Source: an uncultured Peptostreptococcus sp.
GTDB lineage: Bacteria > Bacillota > Clostridia > Peptostreptococcales > Peptostreptococcaceae
Reading direction: 5' to 3'
Length of the DNA: 64,000 nt
Assembly (NCBI GenBank): GCA_900759325.1
Contig: CAAEUW010000040.1
Coordinates: forward strand, 4,392 to 68,391
The notes beneath the pieces were generated by a model. The model searched no databases. It was not told where the DNA came from and was given only the letters and a program-made list of their open reading frames with translations. The first letter of the stretch is position 1. Every line of letters begins with the position of its first letter. A program made the translations under genes and the position numbers. Of the stretch, positions 61,455 to 64,000 are shown piece after piece.

Positions 61455-63323
61455 TTAACTATTCTGTATAGTATTAAAGTCTGCACGTGATGTTGTAAAC
61501 TCCAAGTGCTGACCAGTATCATCCGGACTAGGTGGTGTAAGAGATACTATATAATCTCCGCTAGAGATCCTTGGCTTATGTTCTGTAGTAAAGAATTCTA
61601 TGTCTCCAGACTCAGTCATGGTAAAGATATTAATTCTCCTATAGTCCATTAGCCTATAGTATTCTTCTTCCGTTAGTTCCTCTGTAATCTGTGTTGCAGC
61701 GAAGTCATATCCATCTTCAACCAGTCTTATTAGACTCAGGTATGTGGCCCTGTAGTCTCCTAACCTCGGTACTCCTATCTTCTGAAGTTCCTTAAAGTCA
61801 GACCTGACCTTGTCTCCCAAGACATTGATTATACAAATACTGCTAGTATGTTCAAATCTACTTACAAACTCATTGGATACCAGTATATTGTATAGGGGTA
61901 TCGGAGTATTAAGGAGCATCTTCTTATAGATTACCAGGTCAAGGTTGTAGTTGGCAACCTCATATAGGATTTCTCCCTGGTAGGTTTCAATATCTGTATT
62001 TATGACATTTTCTAGGTTTTTACCACTATAGTCAACTATTAGGCTAGGTACATCCCAATCCTTTAGAAACTTAGCCAAGGCTACAGAAAACGGATTTGAC
62101 CCAACTATCACTAGGCCCGGCTTACCATCATGGGCTAGACCAAGCTTCTTAGCCAATGGTTGAATAGAAAATCCATGGGCAATCACGGTAACTATTACCA
62201 AGGCAAAGGTAAGGGCTAGTAGGAGGTCAGCATCCTTATGGCCTTCCTCTACTAGGAGGTTACTGAAGTAACCTGTAACTGTCAAGGCTACTATACCTCT
62301 TGGGGCAATCCAGCCTATAAGGGTCTTTTCCCTAATATTCAAGTCGGTCCCTATGGTTGACAACCATATAGAAAGCGGTCTAACTATAAATAGCATGGAC
62401 AAGACAAAAAGTATTATTTTTAGCTGGAATATATCAACTAGAATAGACCTTGATAGGGATGATGTCAGCATGACAAATACTGAAGATGTCAATAGTATTG
62501 ATATATTCTCATTAAAGTGCTTTACCTGCTCTATAGATGATATATGCATATTAGCAAGGATTACACCCATTACTGTTACTGCTAAAAGTCCTGTCTCGTG
62601 GGTAATAGATTCACTAAGACTGAAAGTTCCCAAAACCAGACATAGTACTATGGCCGACTTCAAATACTCTGGGAAGTAATTTTTCTGCAGTGCCCTACCA
62701 GTTCCTATACCCACTAGGCCACCAATCGCTACTGCTATTAAAACCCCTATACCAAACTTGACCAGTATGCCTGGACTCACACTTGTAGAGGTAAATACCT
62801 CTGCTGCCTCAAAGGATAGGACTGCCAGTATGGCCCCCATTGGGTCAACCAGGATACCCTCCCATTTTAAGATTGTAGATACCTTGGAATCTAGCTTTGC
62901 CTGTCTTAGTAGGGCAATTATTACAGTAGGTCCTGTAACTATTAAAAGTGCGCCTATAACTAGTGACGTGGTGATTGATAGCCCAGCTAGGAAATAGGCA
63001 CTTAAGCTTCCTAAAATCCATGAAATCAAGGCCCCAAATACTACTATCCTCTTTATGGTCATCTTTGTATCGGTAATCTCCTTAAAGTCTAGGGACAAAC
63101 TTCCCTCAAACAGGATTAGGGCTACCGATATAGATATTATTGACTTATATATGCTATCTCCCAAAACCTGAGATGGCACTATTATATTTAGAAATGGTCC
63201 AACAATTAGTCCTGCCAAACTCATTATTACTATAGCTGGTTTGGAAATCTTCCAAGCCAACCACTGTGAAAATACTCCTAAGAATATAATTAACGAAACT
63301 GCTAATGTGGCTGAGATTTTCAT
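61455..63323 (-). CDS. CPA1-family cation/proton antiporter with RCK-like cytosolic domain
   Basis: 622 residues. About 12 TM helices in 1-400 with the Na+/H+ exchanger blocks L-F-E-G-S-L-S-L-D-F-K-E, T-G-P-T-V-I-I-A-L-L-R and W-E-G-I-L-V-D-P-M-G-A. The C-terminal 220 residues hold a TrkA-N-like nucleotide-binding fold (G-L-V-I-V-G-S-N-P-F-S) and a short TrkA-C-like end (S-G-D-Y-I-V-S-L). RCK-coupled CPA1 antiporters are gated by nucleotides in some Firmicutes (c-di-AMP in staphylococcal CpaA); that is only an analogy here. ATG 63323 after GGGAGGGG. Fifteen bases after the nitroreductase gene. Confidence 0.92.
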   Translation of the reverse strand: MKISATLAVSLIIFLGVFSQWLAWKISKPAIVIMSLAGLIVGPFLNIIVPSQVLGDSIYKSIISISVALILFEGSLSLDFKEITDTKMTIKRIVVFGALISWILGSLSAYFLAGLSITTSLVIGALLIVTGPTVIIALLRQAKLDSKVSTILKWEGILVDPMGAILAVLSFEAAEVFTSTSVSPGILVKFGIGVLIAVAIGGLVGIGTGRALQKNYFPEYLKSAIVLCLVLGTFSLSESITHETGLLAVTVMGVILANMHISSIEQVKHFNENISILLTSSVFVMLTSSLSRSILVDIFQLKIILFVLSMLFIVRPLSIWLSTIGTDLNIREKTLIGWIAPRGIVALTVTGYFSNLLVEEGHKDADLLLALTFALVIVTVIAHGFSIQPLAKKLGLAHDGKPGLVIVGSNPFSVALAKFLKDWDVPSLIVDYSGKNLENVINTDIETYQGEILYEVANYNLDLVIYKKMLLNTPIPLYNILVSNEFVSRFEHTSSICIINVLGDKVRSDFKELQKIGVPRLGDYRATYLSLIRLVEDGYDFAATQITEELTEEEYYRLMDYRRINIFTMTESGDIEFFTTEHKPRISSGDYIVSLTPPSPDDTGQHLEFTTSRADFNTIQNS

Positions 63324-63340
63324 CAAACCCCTCCCTTCCT

Positions 63341-63901
63341 TTATATTTTTGAGAAAATAAGGGCTTCCTTCCTCTTAGGTGGCTTTGGCTTTGATTCCAT
63401 GTAGCCCAGAATCAATGGGGCTACAGACACGTAAGATTCTGGTATATTATATTCCTTCTTAAAATCTTCTCTGTTAAATATTTCCTGGCCAAAGCCTATC
63501 CAACAGGACCCAATACCCTTGCTAAAGCCAGCCAATATCATATTTTGAGCCAGACAGCAAGAATCCTCTATGTACCATGGAGAGCTCTTATCTCCAAATA
63601 CTATAACTAGGTTTTTTGCCCCATAAAATAGGTTAAAATCAGGATCCTTAAACCAGTTTATATATTTCTTATAGGCAGGTAGGTCATCTATTCTCGACAG
63701 GATGTCTACCTTTCCTATGTCCGACCACCTCTTGATTTCCTCAGGGTCCTGGATTATTACAAATCCCCAAGGCTGGCGGTACTGGCCTGTTGGGGCACAA
63801 ATACCTAGGTCGATCAATTCCATAATTTCATCATAAGTTAATTCCTGGTCAGTGAAGCTTCTAACACTTCTCCTAGACCTTATGCACTCTAATATATCCA
63901 T
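63341..63901 (-). CDS. Nitroreductase-family FMN oxidoreductase
   Basis: 186 residues. Opens with I-R-S-R-R-S-V-R-S-F (FMN phosphate site), then A-P-T-G-Q-Y-R-Q-P-W-G-F and the C-terminal G-I-G-S-C-W-I-G. Members reduce nitro compounds, quinones or flavins with NAD(P)H. The physiological substrate is unknown. GAGGAGG ribosome site; upstream 99 bases to the window end show no firm promoter. Probably co-transcribed with the antiporter. Confidence 0.93.
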   Translation of the reverse strand: MDILECIRSRRSVRSFTDQELTYDEIMELIDLGICAPTGQYRQPWGFVIIQDPEEIKRWSDIGKVDILSRIDDLPAYKKYINWFKDPDFNLFYGAKNLVIVFGDKSSPWYIEDSCCLAQNMILAGFSKGIGSCWIGFGQEIFNREDFKKEYNIPESYVSVAPLILGYMESKPKPPKRKEALIFSKI

Positions 63902-64000
63902 ATTATACCTCCTCGTATAATATACTTGTAGTTAAAATTACTTTTTTCTTTTCTATCCCCTCTTCTTTGTGGGATAATATTAGTATAGATAGAGGTCGTA

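Overview
The window is chromosomal DNA of a low-GC Gram-positive anaerobe of the Clostridia. The best fit is a relative of Peptostreptococcus/Filifactor (Peptostreptococcaceae), judged from CWB2 cell-wall-binding surface proteins, glycolytic operon order, T-box control and gene order; genus-level placement is an inference. Nearly all genes lie on the minus strand. The exceptions are a sortase fragment at the left edge and a marR-MATE pair at 26.8-28.7 kb. There is no prophage, IS element, CRISPR array, rRNA or tRNA.

Region 1 (1-10.3 kb) is an accessory surface-protein island: the 3' end of a class D-like sortase; a CWB2 protein with a transglutaminase-like domain; a PrsA-type foldase lipoprotein; two large CWB2 proteins that also carry a NEAT-like (heme-binding family) domain and GA (albumin-binding family) modules; a small secreted single-domain protein whose core resembles the same NEAT-like pattern; and a decayed, frameshifted CWB2 remnant. 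Together the NEAT, GA and CWB2 parts suggest a wall-associated heme and/or albumin capture system held non-covalently on the cell surface.

Region 2 (10.5-14.65 kb) is an arginine module: an amino-acid-binding lipoprotein, argG and argH, read from one consensus promoter through a T-box leader followed by a second, stem-I-less T-box antiterminator/terminator unit. Region 3 (14.7-25.5 kb) is the conserved block cggR-gapA-pgk-tpiA-gpmI-eno followed by secG-rnr-smpB. It has a CggR-like operator (GGGAC repeats on the promoter), a terminator after gapA and probable extra promoters before pgk and eno.

Region 4 (25.6-34.9 kb) holds a Cof-type HAD phosphatase, a divergent marR-MATE efflux pair with two identical operators, a two-component system, thiN, rpe, rsgA and an SDR reductase. 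Region 5 (35-47.8 kb) is the housekeeping run yicC-gmk-rpoZ-coaBC-priA-def-fmt-Zn peptidase-rsmB-rlmN-prpC-prkC. Region 6 (47.8-53.1 kb) has a MarR-controlled osmolyte ABC transporter with an MDR oxidoreductase, then pgi. Region 7 (53.2-64 kb) holds an FAD dehydrogenase, a SEC-C/HTH protein with an unknown partner, a compact type IV pilus-like cluster (pilB-pilC-pilin-pilM/N-pilO), a CPA1 antiporter with a fused RCK-like tail and a nitroreductase.

Start sites were chosen by eye from Shine-Dalgarno placement and often differ from the longest open frame. Family calls are from recognised motifs, not from database searches.
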